A DNA stretch of 39,657 nt from Candidatus Heimdallarchaeota archaeon (GCA_030607575.1 JAUWJS010000009.1:1-39657); one strand, 5' to 3'; counted from the stretch's first letter, positions 1-8,146 are shown. The notes: generated from the letters alone by a model not told the origin. Numbers and translations: made by a program.

Positions 1-115
1 GAGAGAAGCGCTTACGGATCGCTTGTTACTGTTCGCTGGATATAGCCTCGAGGATCACCATGAAGTTGGTGCATAGCTACAATCCTTCAATGTATATCCT
101 GCACTGGCTTATTTA
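1..115 (+). rRNA. 23S rRNA, 3' end (partial)
   Basis: This stretch is clearly richer in G+C than the flanking DNA and has no open frame. It folds as nested helices: AAGCG (6-10) with CGCTT (20-24); GGATATA (39-45) with TATATCC (92-98); inside that AGGAT (51-55) with ATCCT (82-86); innermost CACCA with TGGTG. This order, a stem, an internal loop, a second stem and a hairpin followed by AGCTAC, matches the layout of helices 98-101 at the 3' end of large-subunit rRNA, where bacteria have AGCUAAC after the hairpin. The closing GGCTTA near 108-113 matches the 3' strand of helix 1. The gene would begin upstream of the window. This is a structural reading without alignment; another structured RNA is the alternative. 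Confidence 0.55.
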
Positions 116-206
116 AACACCAAAAAATGTACAAAAAACATCTTATAATTGACTTAAATAAAGAAACTAATCACCAGACTAATTAATTTTGAAAAAGGAA
201 AAAGGA

Positions 207-214
207 TTTAAATT
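207..214 (+). promoter_or_regulatory. TATA box for the FMN enzyme gene
   Basis: TTTAAATT lies about 50 bases before the ATG at 260, preceded by purine-rich AAAAAGGA that could serve as a BRE. A start about 25 bases downstream would give a leader of roughly 25 bases holding the GAGG ribosome site at 249-252. This is one of the fewer genes here with a leader. Confidence 0.45.
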
Positions 215-259
215 GTGTAAAAAGAAACCCAATTATAATAGAATAAAAGAGGAATTCAA

Positions 260-1306
260 ATGTCCGTTGAAGAGCATAGACAAATTGCAAAACAAAAGAT
301 GAAGGGAAAATGTGGAGTATATAGAATCTGTGACGGAGGAGACAACAAAATCTGTCAAGGTCACAGTTATGGTTCTCCTATAGGTTTTGGAGGAGTAGGT
401 TCAGGAGCAGCTTTCAAAAATAATGTTAGTGCATTAACTGATATTAACCTTAAGATGCGAGTTATTGGTGAGGATTATACTCCCGATACAAGCTATGATT
501 TCTTTGGTCATAAAATAACTATGCCAATTATGGGAGCTTCAATAACTGGCGTTAATTCTTTTGGAGGTGATAGTGTTATCACTGAACCAGCGTTCTGCAA
601 AGCAACTGTTCTGGGAGCAAAACAAGCTGGAACAATAGGCTGGCGTGGAGATACTTTTACTTATGATTGGGACTTTATGCCATGTTATGATGCTATCTGT
701 AAAGCTGCTGAAGGTTGGGGCGTTAAGATTAGCAAACCCAGAGATCAAGATACCTTGAAGAAAGTTTTCAAAATGTATGAAGAAGGTGTAGCTTTAGCTG
801 TAGGAATTGATGTAGATGGATGTGGTAGCACAATCATGGCAGCTCATAACAAACCAGTCTTTCGTAAATCGATTGATGATATAAAAGAACTAGTTAAGTC
901 AACAAAACTTCCATTCATAGTCAAAGGAATAATGTCTGCTGAAGATGCTAAAGCAGCTGTAGAAGCTGGTGTTTCAGCTATAGTTGTTTCAAACCACGGA
1001 GGAAGAGTTCTTGACCACACCGTAGGAACTGCAGATGCTTTATTCGATGTTGTAGACGCAGTCAAGGGGAAAACAACCATCATAGCTGACGGTGGTGTAA
1101 GAACTGGTTATGATGTTCTCAAAATGCTTGCAATTGGAGCTGATTCTGTACTATTTGGACGTGATATTGTTCGCGCAGCTGTTGGCGGTGGAGCTGAAGG
1201 TGTGAAAGCTTTCTTTGAATTACAGCAAAAAACTTTGGTTAAAGCAATGAAAATGACTGGAGCTGCTAAATTAGAAGAAATTTCCAGAGATATAATCTAT
1301 TGTTAA
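260..1306 (+). CDS. FMN-dependent alpha-hydroxy-acid oxidizing protein
   Basis: Predicted TIM-barrel flavoprotein of the lactate dehydrogenase/glycolate oxidase family, which oxidises 2-hydroxy acids to 2-oxo acids through FMN; probably cytosolic. The second half shows the family core: K222 in IVKG, the S-N-H-G-G-R motif at 244-249 with catalytic H246 and substrate-binding R249, and the FMN phosphate-binding segments DGGVRTG (277-283) and FGRD (299-302). At 348 residues it has the usual length. The N-terminus is unusual: cysteines at 18, 24 and 32 and a glycine-rich stretch at 41-50, as I recall from the clostridial proteins annotated only as alpha-hydroxy-acid oxidising. Substrate cannot be named. 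ATG with GAGG seven bases upstream supports the start. It converges with the next gene seven bases apart. Confidence 0.85.
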   Translation: MSVEEHRQIAKQKMKGKCGVYRICDGGDNKICQGHSYGSPIGFGGVGSGAAFKNNVSALTDINLKMRVIGEDYTPDTSYDFFGHKITMPIMGASITGVNSFGGDSVITEPAFCKATVLGAKQAGTIGWRGDTFTYDWDFMPCYDAICKAAEGWGVKISKPRDQDTLKKVFKMYEEGVALAVGIDVDGCGSTIMAAHNKPVFRKSIDDIKELVKSTKLPFIVKGIMSAEDAKAAVEAGVSAIVVSNHGGRVLDHTVGTADALFDVVDAVKGKTTIIADGGVRTGYDVLKMLAIGADSVLFGRDIVRAAVGGGAEGVKAFFELQQKTLVKAMKMTGAAKLEEISRDIIYC

Positions 1307-1313
1307 TTGTTCG

Positions 1314-2423
1314 TCACTTTGATAGAATCTCTTTTACTTTTTCAATTGAAATAGCTTCTTTCTTGTTATTATCTCTACCAATTATAGTTGTTGCTTTTAG
1401 TAGGGAGTTGATTATAGCTTCTTCAGTTGTTTCGACTACAGCTCTTAGTAAATCTCGGAAAACCTTTGTATTTTCATTTACAATTGTCATGCTCTTAGTT
1501 TTTTCTTTACTATCATGATCAATTTTGTTTTCAGTTGAAAAAACAATTGCAACATCCCCAGAACCATGAGAACCGTAACTACCTGTATTAGCAAGCCCTA
1601 AAGGGGTTCTTTTAGCTAATCTATTCAGTTGTCTAGCATTTAACGGGGCATTAGTAGCAATTACAATTATTATTGAACCATCTTCTATTTTTGAGGTTTC
1701 TTCTTTCTCACTTTCCTCAATAAACTTAGCAAAATTATGACCTAAAATTGTCAAATCATTTTTTCTACCAAAATTAGATAATACAAGAGTTCCTAAAACA
1801 TATTCTATTTCTTCATCTTTAATAACTCTAGATGAACTGCCAATTCCTCCCTTATATCCAAGAGCTGACATACCCGTTCCTGCGCCCACAGATCCTTCTT
1901 CAAAATCTGAAGAAGCGTTTTCTATAGCATCAAGAACATGAATCTTTTGAACATGTCTTCCTTGAATATCATTCAAATATCCATCATGACATTCTCCTAC
2001 TACAATATTTATTGTAGAAGTTTTTATTCCAATATCAGGATTCTTCTCAAGATGATAATCTAATAAAGCATCAGTAACTTTAGAGATATTCAGTGTATTG
2101 GTCAATCCAATGTAGGATTCAATAGTTCCCAGCTCCTCAACTTGAACTAAACCAGTTGTTTTTCCATACCCATTAAAGACATATGAACTCGCTAAAACCT
2201 TATCGCGATAGATATTCCCCGAATGAGGTTTTACTACCGTTACACCTGTTCTAATGGGTCCAAAACCCGGTTTTAATTCACCTTCTCCAGCAATTATTGT
2301 ACTATGCCCCACTGAAACATCAGTAACGTCAGTTATAGAATTTCTCTCTCCTCTCTCTAAAATTCCTACTTGGAATCCCAATTCATGAAGTTTAGACCTT
2401 TTGTTGTCCATTTCTTCTACCAT
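1314..2423 (-). CDS. DmpA-type aminopeptidase (P1/S58 family)
   Basis: Self-processing N-terminal nucleophile hydrolase of the L-aminopeptidase/D-esterase (DmpA) family, which removes N-terminal residues from peptides or D-amino-acid amides. The sequence begins with the family's N-terminal segment ITDVTDVSVGH (30-40) and GPIRTGVTVV. The processing site is visible as E-E-G-S-V-G-A-G-T-G-M (175-185): cleavage between G177 and S178 should free S178 as the nucleophile of the small subunit. Length of 369 matches the family. There is no signal peptide, so a cytosolic role in peptide turnover is likely. A second ATG four codons in is an alternative start; no clear ribosome site discriminates. It is a single gene convergent with the FMN enzyme gene. 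Confidence 0.87.
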   Translation of the reverse strand: MVEEMDNKRSKLHELGFQVGILERGERNSITDVTDVSVGHSTIIAGEGELKPGFGPIRTGVTVVKPHSGNIYRDKVLASSYVFNGYGKTTGLVQVEELGTIESYIGLTNTLNISKVTDALLDYHLEKNPDIGIKTSTINIVVGECHDGYLNDIQGRHVQKIHVLDAIENASSDFEEGSVGAGTGMSALGYKGGIGSSSRVIKDEEIEYVLGTLVLSNFGRKNDLTILGHNFAKFIEESEKEETSKIEDGSIIIVIATNAPLNARQLNRLAKRTPLGLANTGSYGSHGSGDVAIVFSTENKIDHDSKEKTKSMTIVNENTKVFRDLLRAVVETTEEAIINSLLKATTIIGRDNNKKEAISIEKVKEILSK

Positions 2424-2464
2424 AGTTTCTGATAAGAAGTAGATTTACATTAAGTTTTTGTTTT

Positions 2465-4180
2465 CTACGAGTAGAGAAAGGTCTCCAATACCAGTTTTTC
2501 ATGAATCTCTTTATACATTGCAACGATGGTTTCTTTAGCTATTTCTTTAGCGAATTTACGTTTTATTCTCTCCTCAGGTTTTCTCTTTCTCCAGATATTG
2601 GAAACGAGCTGATAGAACAGTTTAGCAAAATAGTAGAGACTTAGGGGAAGGGCTAATATGACTTTGAAGATGAATAATAATACCTTCCAAAGCATTCCAA
2701 GAGATTCTTTAGCTTCTGCCTTTGTTGCTTCGTCTAATTCCTCATGAGGTTCATCAGCAAGGAGCAAGGAGTTTAATCCTTTTTGGATTTCGATAAATTT
2801 AGATCCAAGATAGACAGCTGATCTCTTTGTCCAGTTTTTAGAAAACATCATCTTGAATCGATTTCCAATGTGTTTTCCATAATGATAGAAAATCAGGAAA
2901 AACTCGAAAAATGGTATAAAGATACCTATTACCATGTTTCTGGTTTTTTTAGCAATTCTCTTAATGAACTTTTCTTTGGATAGATGGTCTAGAAAGTATC
3001 TTCGACCTCCTAAAGCAATAGAAAATGCTAGTTGATTATATTCTAAATCACTAAAAGGAAGGTCATATTTCTCTTCAACTTTCATAATACCTTTCAATGC
3101 TCCATTGAGCAGAATAGAACTGAAAAATTCTTTTGAAACAAATTGCTCATCAAGCTTTCTTCTTACAAAATTAAAAGTTTGTTTAGCTTCCTTATATTTC
3201 ATAGAATTTTGCTCTGCAAAACTTGCTAAACCAGGTTCTTTTAGGAATGGAATAAGGTAAGTTTCTTTTTGCCATAAAAGAAGAGAAAACACTCTAGAAA
3301 TAGATTCTTCTATATTGTTCATGTCGAGTCTATCTTCAGTTTCAGAAGAAAGAAATTCTTCGTAAAGATTCTTAGTTTTATCAGGCAAAGAGAAAGAAGA
3401 AACACTCACTATATTAGTAAATCGTTCTCTTAGGGTAGTTAAATCTCCAACAATATCTAGCTTGAATTCTTCATAAGTGGAAGCATCGACAGGTGGAGAT
3501 TCAAAAAACGTAAAGCTTGCTTTGGAAGCTATATATGGTAGAGCAAAAACATTCTCTAATCTCTGATAGAATGACCCCCAACTATATGCACCCATTTGAA
3601 CTAATCTTAAACTGGAACGATGAAAAATAGCATAGATAGGTCCGAAAATGGTTGCTACAAAAGAAAGCATACCCATAACGGTTGAGCAAACAACTCCAAA
3701 CAAAGTTATAACTACCCAAAGAGCTTTATCACCAAGTGAGCTCAACCAAGCACTCTTACTGATAATCCCATCAATAAGGGCATCAAAACTGATGGTTTGG
3801 CTACCAATCAAAACAATGGAAGCTGCAACAATTAAAACAATAATTAGGAGATGATCATAAGTTTCTCCAACACCTCTTTGAATAGGATAAGCTTTGTTAA
3901 TCCTATCTTCTTTCATAACAACTTCATCAATCTCTTCCTCAAATTTAACTAATTCCATTTTTTCAAGACTAGAGAAGAGGTTAGAGATATAGAGAAGATA
4001 CCGTCGCCAGAGATTAAGTATAGGTACTAATTCTCGAAGACCTCGAGGAATGAGAAGCTCGTAAATAAAATACAATATCTTAACAAGAACTACAATAAAA
4101 TAGAGAAGAAGACCAAGTACCCAAAGAAAAGGAGTAAGGACAACTGTAAGGATATTGCTAAAGAATTTTTTCATGTACAT
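2465..4180 (-). CDS. Multi-pass membrane protein, uncharacterised family (paralogue 1 of 3)
   Basis: I do not recognise the family. The protein of 571 residues has hydrophobic spans near 10-42, 109-130, 152-190, 415-435 and 500-525, with a long charged helical region (about 232-410) between. It is clearly related to the proteins at 18639-20684 and 20744-22471 by shared blocks: PRGLRELVP (45-53), a helix ending in EIDEVVMKE, YPIQRGVGE (98-106), TIFGPIYAIFH (177-187), GAYSW...LENVFALPY (197-216), SPPV (228-231), and a C-terminal amphipathic segment AKETIVAMYKEIHEKL. This copy lacks the extra N-terminal region of the 681-residue paralogue. A second ATG at codon 3 is an alternative start; an AT-rich TATA-like stretch at 4199-4210 suits a leaderless message. 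Function unknown. Confidence 0.8.
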   Translation of the reverse strand: MYMKKFFSNILTVVLTPFLWVLGLLLYFIVVLVKILYFIYELLIPRGLRELVPILNLWRRYLLYISNLFSSLEKMELVKFEEEIDEVVMKEDRINKAYPIQRGVGETYDHLLIIVLIVAASIVLIGSQTISFDALIDGIISKSAWLSSLGDKALWVVITLFGVVCSTVMGMLSFVATIFGPIYAIFHRSSLRLVQMGAYSWGSFYQRLENVFALPYIASKASFTFFESPPVDASTYEEFKLDIVGDLTTLRERFTNIVSVSSFSLPDKTKNLYEEFLSSETEDRLDMNNIEESISRVFSLLLWQKETYLIPFLKEPGLASFAEQNSMKYKEAKQTFNFVRRKLDEQFVSKEFFSSILLNGALKGIMKVEEKYDLPFSDLEYNQLAFSIALGGRRYFLDHLSKEKFIKRIAKKTRNMVIGIFIPFFEFFLIFYHYGKHIGNRFKMMFSKNWTKRSAVYLGSKFIEIQKGLNSLLLADEPHEELDEATKAEAKESLGMLWKVLLFIFKVILALPLSLYYFAKLFYQLVSNIWRKRKPEERIKRKFAKEIAKETIVAMYKEIHEKLVLETFLYS

Positions 4181-4240
4181 TACAACATAGCATGAACTAT
4201 ATTTTTAATTTTGTGATACTAAAAATGGAAGAAAAGAGGA

Positions 4241-5305
4241 TTAGTATTTAACCCTTGGGTCAATAAAGACATACGTGATATCCGTCAGAAGACGAGCTAC
4301 GAGAAATAAAAATGGGAAGATAGTATTAGTTGCCATCATCATGGGGTAGTCCCTGAAGAGCGCTCCTTCCAGAAAGTAAGTTCCTAGACCGGGCCATCCG
4401 AAAACTGTTTCGATCATCACTGAGCCTGCTAGAAGCCCTGGGAGTGAGTTCCCGACAATTGTAACAATCGGTAAAAGCCCGTTTCTGAATGCGTGTTTAT
4501 AAATTACTCCTCTGTCTTTAACTCCTTTTGCTCTTGCTGTTGTTATATAATCTTGCCTTAATATCTCCAGCAATTGTGATCTAATCAATCGTGCCAAAAA
4601 TACAAGATGTCCCAAAGTCAATGCTAGTGTTGGTAATATCAGATATTTGTAGAAGCTTGCGTTAAGCAAAATTGGTTTCACAAACGCATCCTTATTTGTT
4701 ACTCCTGTAAAATTAAATAATTTGAAAGATAAGAACATGAACAGCTTAGCTATCCAAAACAAAGGCATTGAGTATCCCAATAACATCGCTACAGTTAGGG
4801 ATCTATCCCAGAAACTGTTTCTTCTTGTTGCTGAAACCACCCCTATTGCAGTGGATAATAATAATGATAATACAAACGATATAATGTTTAGTATCAAGGT
4901 ATATGGTGCGTGATCCGATATTATCTTCGCTATTGGTACCCCATGTCCTGCTTGTGTATTGTACCAAGAATCTCCAAAGTCAAAACGCAATAGATCACTT
5001 ATATAATCAACGTATCTTGTGAACCACGGAATTGTGTAAAGATCAACGTCCAGCAACCCCATTTCTATTGCTTCTCTATTGTAAGCATTATTGTAACAAT
5101 CTGGATTATCACAATGAATTAATCCAAGTCTAACTATAACTGGATCTCCTGGGCTTACATTTATTAGAGTGAAATTCATCAAAGTAATTCCAAGCATAAC
5201 CGGAACTATATATAACACTCTTCTAATTATGTACCCTTTTAATGACAAATCATCACAGCTTAAATTTGTTTTGAATTCCTGTTCTTTTTTGTTTCTTTCT
5301 ATCAA
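4241..5305 (-). CDS. ABC transporter permease, DppB/OppB type
   Basis: Membrane permease of the peptide/nickel (DppB/OppB) ABC transporter class. The N-terminus holds the family helix IIRRVLYIVPVMLGITL followed by the outside segment with the family P-G-D-P motif. Five further hydrophobic spans follow. The cytoplasmic EAA loop, ITTARAKGVKDRGVIYKHAF followed by RNGLLP, is intact and is what contacts the ATPases. The C-terminal signature FGWPGLG and the terminal DPRVKY are also typical. Length of 354 is normal. What is odd is isolation: the partner permease, the two ATPases and the binding protein that usually sit beside it are absent from this window. It is divergent from the DUF134 operon. 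Confidence 0.87.
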   Translation of the reverse strand: MIERNKKEQEFKTNLSCDDLSLKGYIIRRVLYIVPVMLGITLMNFTLINVSPGDPVIVRLGLIHCDNPDCYNNAYNREAIEMGLLDVDLYTIPWFTRYVDYISDLLRFDFGDSWYNTQAGHGVPIAKIISDHAPYTLILNIISFVLSLLLSTAIGVVSATRRNSFWDRSLTVAMLLGYSMPLFWIAKLFMFLSFKLFNFTGVTNKDAFVKPILLNASFYKYLILPTLALTLGHLVFLARLIRSQLLEILRQDYITTARAKGVKDRGVIYKHAFRNGLLPIVTIVGNSLPGLLAGSVMIETVFGWPGLGTYFLEGALFRDYPMMMATNTIFPFLFLVARLLTDITYVFIDPRVKY

Positions 5306-5343
5306 TTATGATAAATCTTTCTAATTGTCATCAGCTAAATTCA

Positions 5344-5359
5344 ATGAATAATTATTCAT
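5344..5359. promoter_or_regulatory. 16-bp perfect palindrome, candidate operator of the DUF134 operon
   Basis: ATGAATAATTATTCAT is a perfect inverted repeat in the divergent region between the permease gene and the DUF134 operon. It sits directly upstream of the TATA-like TATATATTTATATAG (about 5362-5376), which itself lies about 30 bases before the ATG at 5400. The placement suits a site for a dimeric regulator acting at the BRE/TATA region. DUF134 proteins carry a helix-turn-helix, so autoregulation by the first gene product is a natural guess, but AT-rich palindromes also occur by chance. Confidence 0.4.
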
Positions 5360-5399
5360 ACCTATATATTTATATAGTTAATTAGATAAATCGTTAATC

Positions 5400-5696
5400 A
5401 TGGTTCAGAATCGCAAAATAGAGCGACGTTGTATTAGTTATGAAGGACACGTCTTTAAGCCTGTAGCCGTACCCATGAAAGATTTAGAACAGATTACTTT
5501 AACAAAAGAGGAAATCACTGCTCTTTATTACTCAGATTTTCTCTCGATTAAACAGAATTCTGCTGCTGAAAAGATGGGTATCTCCCAAGCTTCTTTCAGC
5601 CGAGATTTGGCTACTGCTCATTCTAAAATTGCTGATGCATTTTTTAGTACAAAAGCTATTTTGTTTGAAGAGCCTGAAGAAAAGGAAGATGAATAA
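5400..5696 (+). CDS. DUF134 (UPF0251) DNA-binding protein
   Basis: Small predicted regulator of the DUF134/UPF0251 family, which is typically found next to NifX-like genes, as here. Visible features: basic start with RRC, the F-K-P-V-A-V-P segment (19-25), then a sigma-70 region-4-like helix-turn-helix with LTKEEITALYYSD followed by SAAEKMGISQASFSRDLATA. The usual family segment is LxxDExEALRLxD..; this copy is divergent. There are 98 residues, slightly short because the Cys/Gly-rich tail seen in some members is replaced by an acidic end. It is the first gene of a five-gene operon and overlaps the next gene by eight bases. The TATA is about 30 bases upstream, giving almost no leader. The role as operon regulator is inferred from the family and position. 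Confidence 0.85.
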   Translation: MVQNRKIERRCISYEGHVFKPVAVPMKDLEQITLTKEEITALYYSDFLSIKQNSAAEKMGISQASFSRDLATAHSKIADAFFSTKAILFEEPEEKEDE

Positions 5697-6027
5697 TTTG
5701 AAAGTTGCTATACCAGTATCATCAAAAGATGACAATCCAACAATGTATGAAAGATTTGGACGAGCTAGTTACTTCTGCATTATTGAGACAGAAGATGATT
5801 CATCTGTTGTATTAGCTAATCCAGCAGTTGAAGCACGAGGAGGGGCAGGTTTGAGAGCTGTTGAATTTTTAATTAGTAATCAAACTCAGTCAGTTATTGT
5901 TCCTCAATTGGGACCTAATGCTGATCAAGCTCTTCGAAGGGCTAATATCACTATTTTTCAGGGAGAATCACTTCCTGTAAAAGATTTGATAGCTAAATGG
6001 AAAAATGAGGAATTAAGTAAATTATAG
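5689..6027 (+). CDS. NifX/NifB-type metal-cluster-binding domain protein
   Basis: Single-domain protein of the dinitrogenase iron-molybdenum cofactor biosynthesis family (RNase H-like fold). Such proteins carry or deliver metal-sulfur clusters; many have nothing to do with nitrogenase. The beginning LKVAIPVSSKD and YERFGRASYFCII match the family pattern (start strand, then FGRA), and GGAGLRAVEFLI plus GPNADQALRRANI fit the later motifs. I start at the ATG at 5689 (112 residues), since the family fold begins there and GGAAG lies just upstream; an earlier in-frame ATG at 5629 would add 20 residues unlike the family and overlap DUF134 deeply. The gene overlaps the end of DUF134, suggesting translational coupling. 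No nitrogenase genes are present. Confidence 0.85.
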   Translation: MNNLKVAIPVSSKDDNPTMYERFGRASYFCIIETEDDSSVVLANPAVEARGGAGLRAVEFLISNQTQSVIVPQLGPNADQALRRANITIFQGESLPVKDLIAKWKNEELSKL

Positions 6028-6038
6028 GAGATAAAAAA

Positions 6039-6395
6039 ATGAAATATGCAGTACCTTTAGATAACAAAAATGACAAAGATGAAAGGAGTTCTATTGTAGG
6101 TCAACATTTTGGACATGTTCCATATTATGCTATATGGGATGAAGAAACAGATACTATCGATATCATTGAAAACAGAAGTGATCACAAAGGTGGCATTGGG
6201 CTACCTATGGAGTTTCTAGCAGATAAATGTGATGTTGTAATTTGTAAAGGAGCTGGTGCTAGAGCGGTTAGTTTGGGAGCACAGCTAGGATTACAGGTGT
6301 ATATGGGTGCACAAGGGTCACTCAAAGATACCATTAATTTCTTTAAGGAAGGCAAATTGCACAAAGCTACACAAGATGACGGATGTAAACACTAA
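6039..6395 (+). CDS. Second NifX-type metal-cluster-binding protein
   Basis: A second member of the NifX-like domain family, 118 residues. It starts KYAVPLDNKND, then has QHFGHVPYYAIWD in place of the FGRA segment, the GGIGLPMEFLADK helix and DVVICKGAGARAV, where members typically have a GAG motif beside the cluster site. It ends with a His/Cys tail (DDGCKH). An AGGAG ribosome site lies 8 bases before the ATG and only 11 bases separate it from the previous gene. The two NifX proteins differ enough to suggest distinct roles, as in the bacterial ORP (orange protein) clusters where several such domains work with two MinD ATPases. Substrate metal is unknown. Confidence 0.85.
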   Translation: MKYAVPLDNKNDKDERSSIVGQHFGHVPYYAIWDEETDTIDIIENRSDHKGGIGLPMEFLADKCDVVICKGAGARAVSLGAQLGLQVYMGAQGSLKDTINFFKEGKLHKATQDDGCKH

Positions 6396-6412
6396 ACTGA
6401 AGGAAACAACCA

Positions 6413-7249
6413 ATGCAAATAACAATAGTTTCCGGCAAAGGAGGAACTGGAAAAACCTCTCTTGCTGTTAGCTTAGCGATGACATTAGAGAACGTTCAGC
6501 TTCTTGATGCAGATGTTGATGAGCCTAATTGTTCTCTATTTCTAGACTTAAACACTAAACTAGTAGCAGAAGCAAAGATACCTATTCCTGAGATTAATTA
6601 CGATCTGTGCACTTTATGTGGTGCCTGTAGTTCAAATTGTGAATATAATGCACTTATGAAAGTTCCGGATCAGATTCTTGTTTTTGAAAAAATGTGCCAT
6701 GGGTGTGGATTATGTAGCAAAATATGTCCTGAAAATGCTATCACTGAAGTACCTAGAACCATAGGTCATCTCTACGAGGGTAAAAATGAAGATTTTCTTT
6801 TTAATTTCGGAGCATTAATAGTAGGTGAAGAATTATCTACACCGGTAATTTCTCAGTTAAAACAATTAATCTCTAAAGATAAACCTATAATCGTAATTGA
6901 TTCACCCCCTGGATCCTCATGTCCTATGGTTGAAACGGTTATTGATTCAGATTATGTCATTTTAGTCAGCGAACCAACACCATTTGGACTTTCTGACATG
7001 AAAATGGTTGTAAAAACATTAAGGATTCTTGAAAAGAAGTTTGGAGTAGTTATAAACAAAGATGGAGTAGGAAATAAAGAATTAGAATTGTACTGTCAAA
7101 AAGAAGAAATACCTGTTCTTCTCAAAATTCCTTTCAATCTAGAAATAGCTAGGAACTATTCCGAAGGAATTCCTTTCTTAAATGTTCTACCGGGTATGGA
7201 TTCAGAACTTAAACAAATGATTGTTGATATTAGGGAGGCTTTACAATGA
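6413..7249 (+). CDS. MinD-family ATPase with inserted 2x[4Fe-4S] ferredoxin domain (first)
   Basis: P-loop ATPase of the MinD/Mrp superfamily with a ferredoxin domain built in (COG1149 type), probably cytosolic and involved in making or moving an iron-sulfur or mixed metal cluster. The deviant Walker A K-G-G-T-G-K-T is at 9-15 and the switch DADVDEPN at 32-39. The insert has two complete four-cysteine sets: C66, C69, C72, C76 and C95, C98, C101, C105. IVIDSPPGSSCP acts as the Walker B/switch II region with a cysteine shortly after. At 278 residues it is full length. Stop and start overlap by four bases (ATGA) with the next gene, so the two ATPases are probably made in step and form a heterodimer. 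Confidence 0.92.
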   Translation: MQITIVSGKGGTGKTSLAVSLAMTLENVQLLDADVDEPNCSLFLDLNTKLVAEAKIPIPEINYDLCTLCGACSSNCEYNALMKVPDQILVFEKMCHGCGLCSKICPENAITEVPRTIGHLYEGKNEDFLFNFGALIVGEELSTPVISQLKQLISKDKPIIVIDSPPGSSCPMVETVIDSDYVILVSEPTPFGLSDMKMVVKTLRILEKKFGVVINKDGVGNKELELYCQKEEIPVLLKIPFNLEIARNYSEGIPFLNVLPGMDSELKQMIVDIREALQ

Positions 7250-8145
7250 AAGAAGAGAAAATCAGACAATTAACAGTTATTTCTGGAAAGGGAGGAACTG
7301 GGAAAAGCTCAATTATTGCTGCCTTAGCTAGCAATCTTCAAGATAAGATTATTCTTGCAGATGCTGATGTAGACGCAGCTGACCTATATCTAATATTTGA
7401 GCCAGTCAAAACTGTTTCTTTCGATTTTGAAGGATTAAAGAAAGCTAAAATTGATTTGAACTTATGTACAGAATGTGGGATTTGTTTAGAAACTTGTAGA
7501 TTTGATTCAATATCTGACGACTTCATAGTAAATCCAACTAAATGTGAAGGATGTGCAGCTTGTTATCATATGTGCCCAGTTTCAGCAATAGAAATGTTAG
7601 ACAACATATCTGGTCAATACTATATTTCAGATACTCGAATTGGAAAGATGATTCACGCAAGACTCTATCCTGGAGAGGAAAGCTCCGGTTTGTTGGTTGC
7701 TGAAGTAAGAAAAGTTGCAAAGCAAACAGCTGAGGAACAAGGACGCAAACTAGTCTTAATTGATGGTTCGCCAGGAATAGGTTGTCCAGTAGTCAGTTCA
7801 TTAGTAGGAGCTGATCTAGCACTAGTTGTTACAGAACCTACACTATCGGGTTATCATGATTTAGATAGAATACTACAGCTGTTGAAAATATTTAAAATCC
7901 CAGGATACATCATTATTAACCAATTTGACATAAATGAGGATATTTCACAAAAAATAGAAAAAGAATTTCAAGAAACGTTTCCTATAATAGAGAAGATACC
8001 TTATAATCCCATTTTTGTTGAAGCTATGATTGAAAAGAAATCAGTACTCGAAATTGATTCAGAAGATAAAGAAGTTCAAAAAGTTAAGAATTTGTTAATT
8101 AAACTTAGCAATTTTGTTTTAGAAAAAACTGAATTGGACAATTAG
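7246..8145 (+). CDS. MinD-family ATPase with inserted ferredoxin domain (second)
   Basis: Partner of the preceding ATPase with the same architecture: Walker A K-G-G-T-G-K-S (15-21), switch DADVDAAD (39-46), ferredoxin insert with C74, C77, C80, C84 and C100, C103, C106, C110, and switch II IDGSPGIGCPV. All eight cluster cysteines are present. A strong GGGAGG ribosome site seven bases before the ATG and the ATGA overlap support this start. In sulfate-reducing bacteria a pair of such ATPases (ORP3/ORP4) forms a complex with NifX-like proteins; the same pairing in methanogens remains of unclear function. It is the last gene of the operon, which ends just before the promoter of the hydrolase gene. 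Confidence 0.92.
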   Translation: MKEEKIRQLTVISGKGGTGKSSIIAALASNLQDKIILADADVDAADLYLIFEPVKTVSFDFEGLKKAKIDLNLCTECGICLETCRFDSISDDFIVNPTKCEGCAACYHMCPVSAIEMLDNISGQYYISDTRIGKMIHARLYPGEESSGLLVAEVRKVAKQTAEEQGRKLVLIDGSPGIGCPVVSSLVGADLALVVTEPTLSGYHDLDRILQLLKIFKIPGYIIINQFDINEDISQKIEKEFQETFPIIEKIPYNPIFVEAMIEKKSVLEIDSEDKEVQKVKNLLIKLSNFVLEKTELDN

Positions 8146-8146
8146 A

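Noticed and set aside
4208-4224. Shared TTTAGTATCACAA-like element before the genes at 4180 and 14683, with a similar TCACAA-TTTAAAA before 20744
   Set aside because: The element sits at different distances from the start codons and is short and AT-rich, so a common regulatory role could not be supported.
5629-5688. Upstream ATG for the first NifX-like gene
   Set aside because: It adds 20 residues unlike the family and overlaps DUF134 by 68 bases; the ATG at 5689 begins the known fold and has a ribosome site.
5689-8145. Reading the NifX-like genes as evidence for nitrogen fixation
   Set aside because: Only the cofactor-binding domain is shared; no nifH, nifD, nifK or nifB is seen, and such domains are common without nitrogenase.
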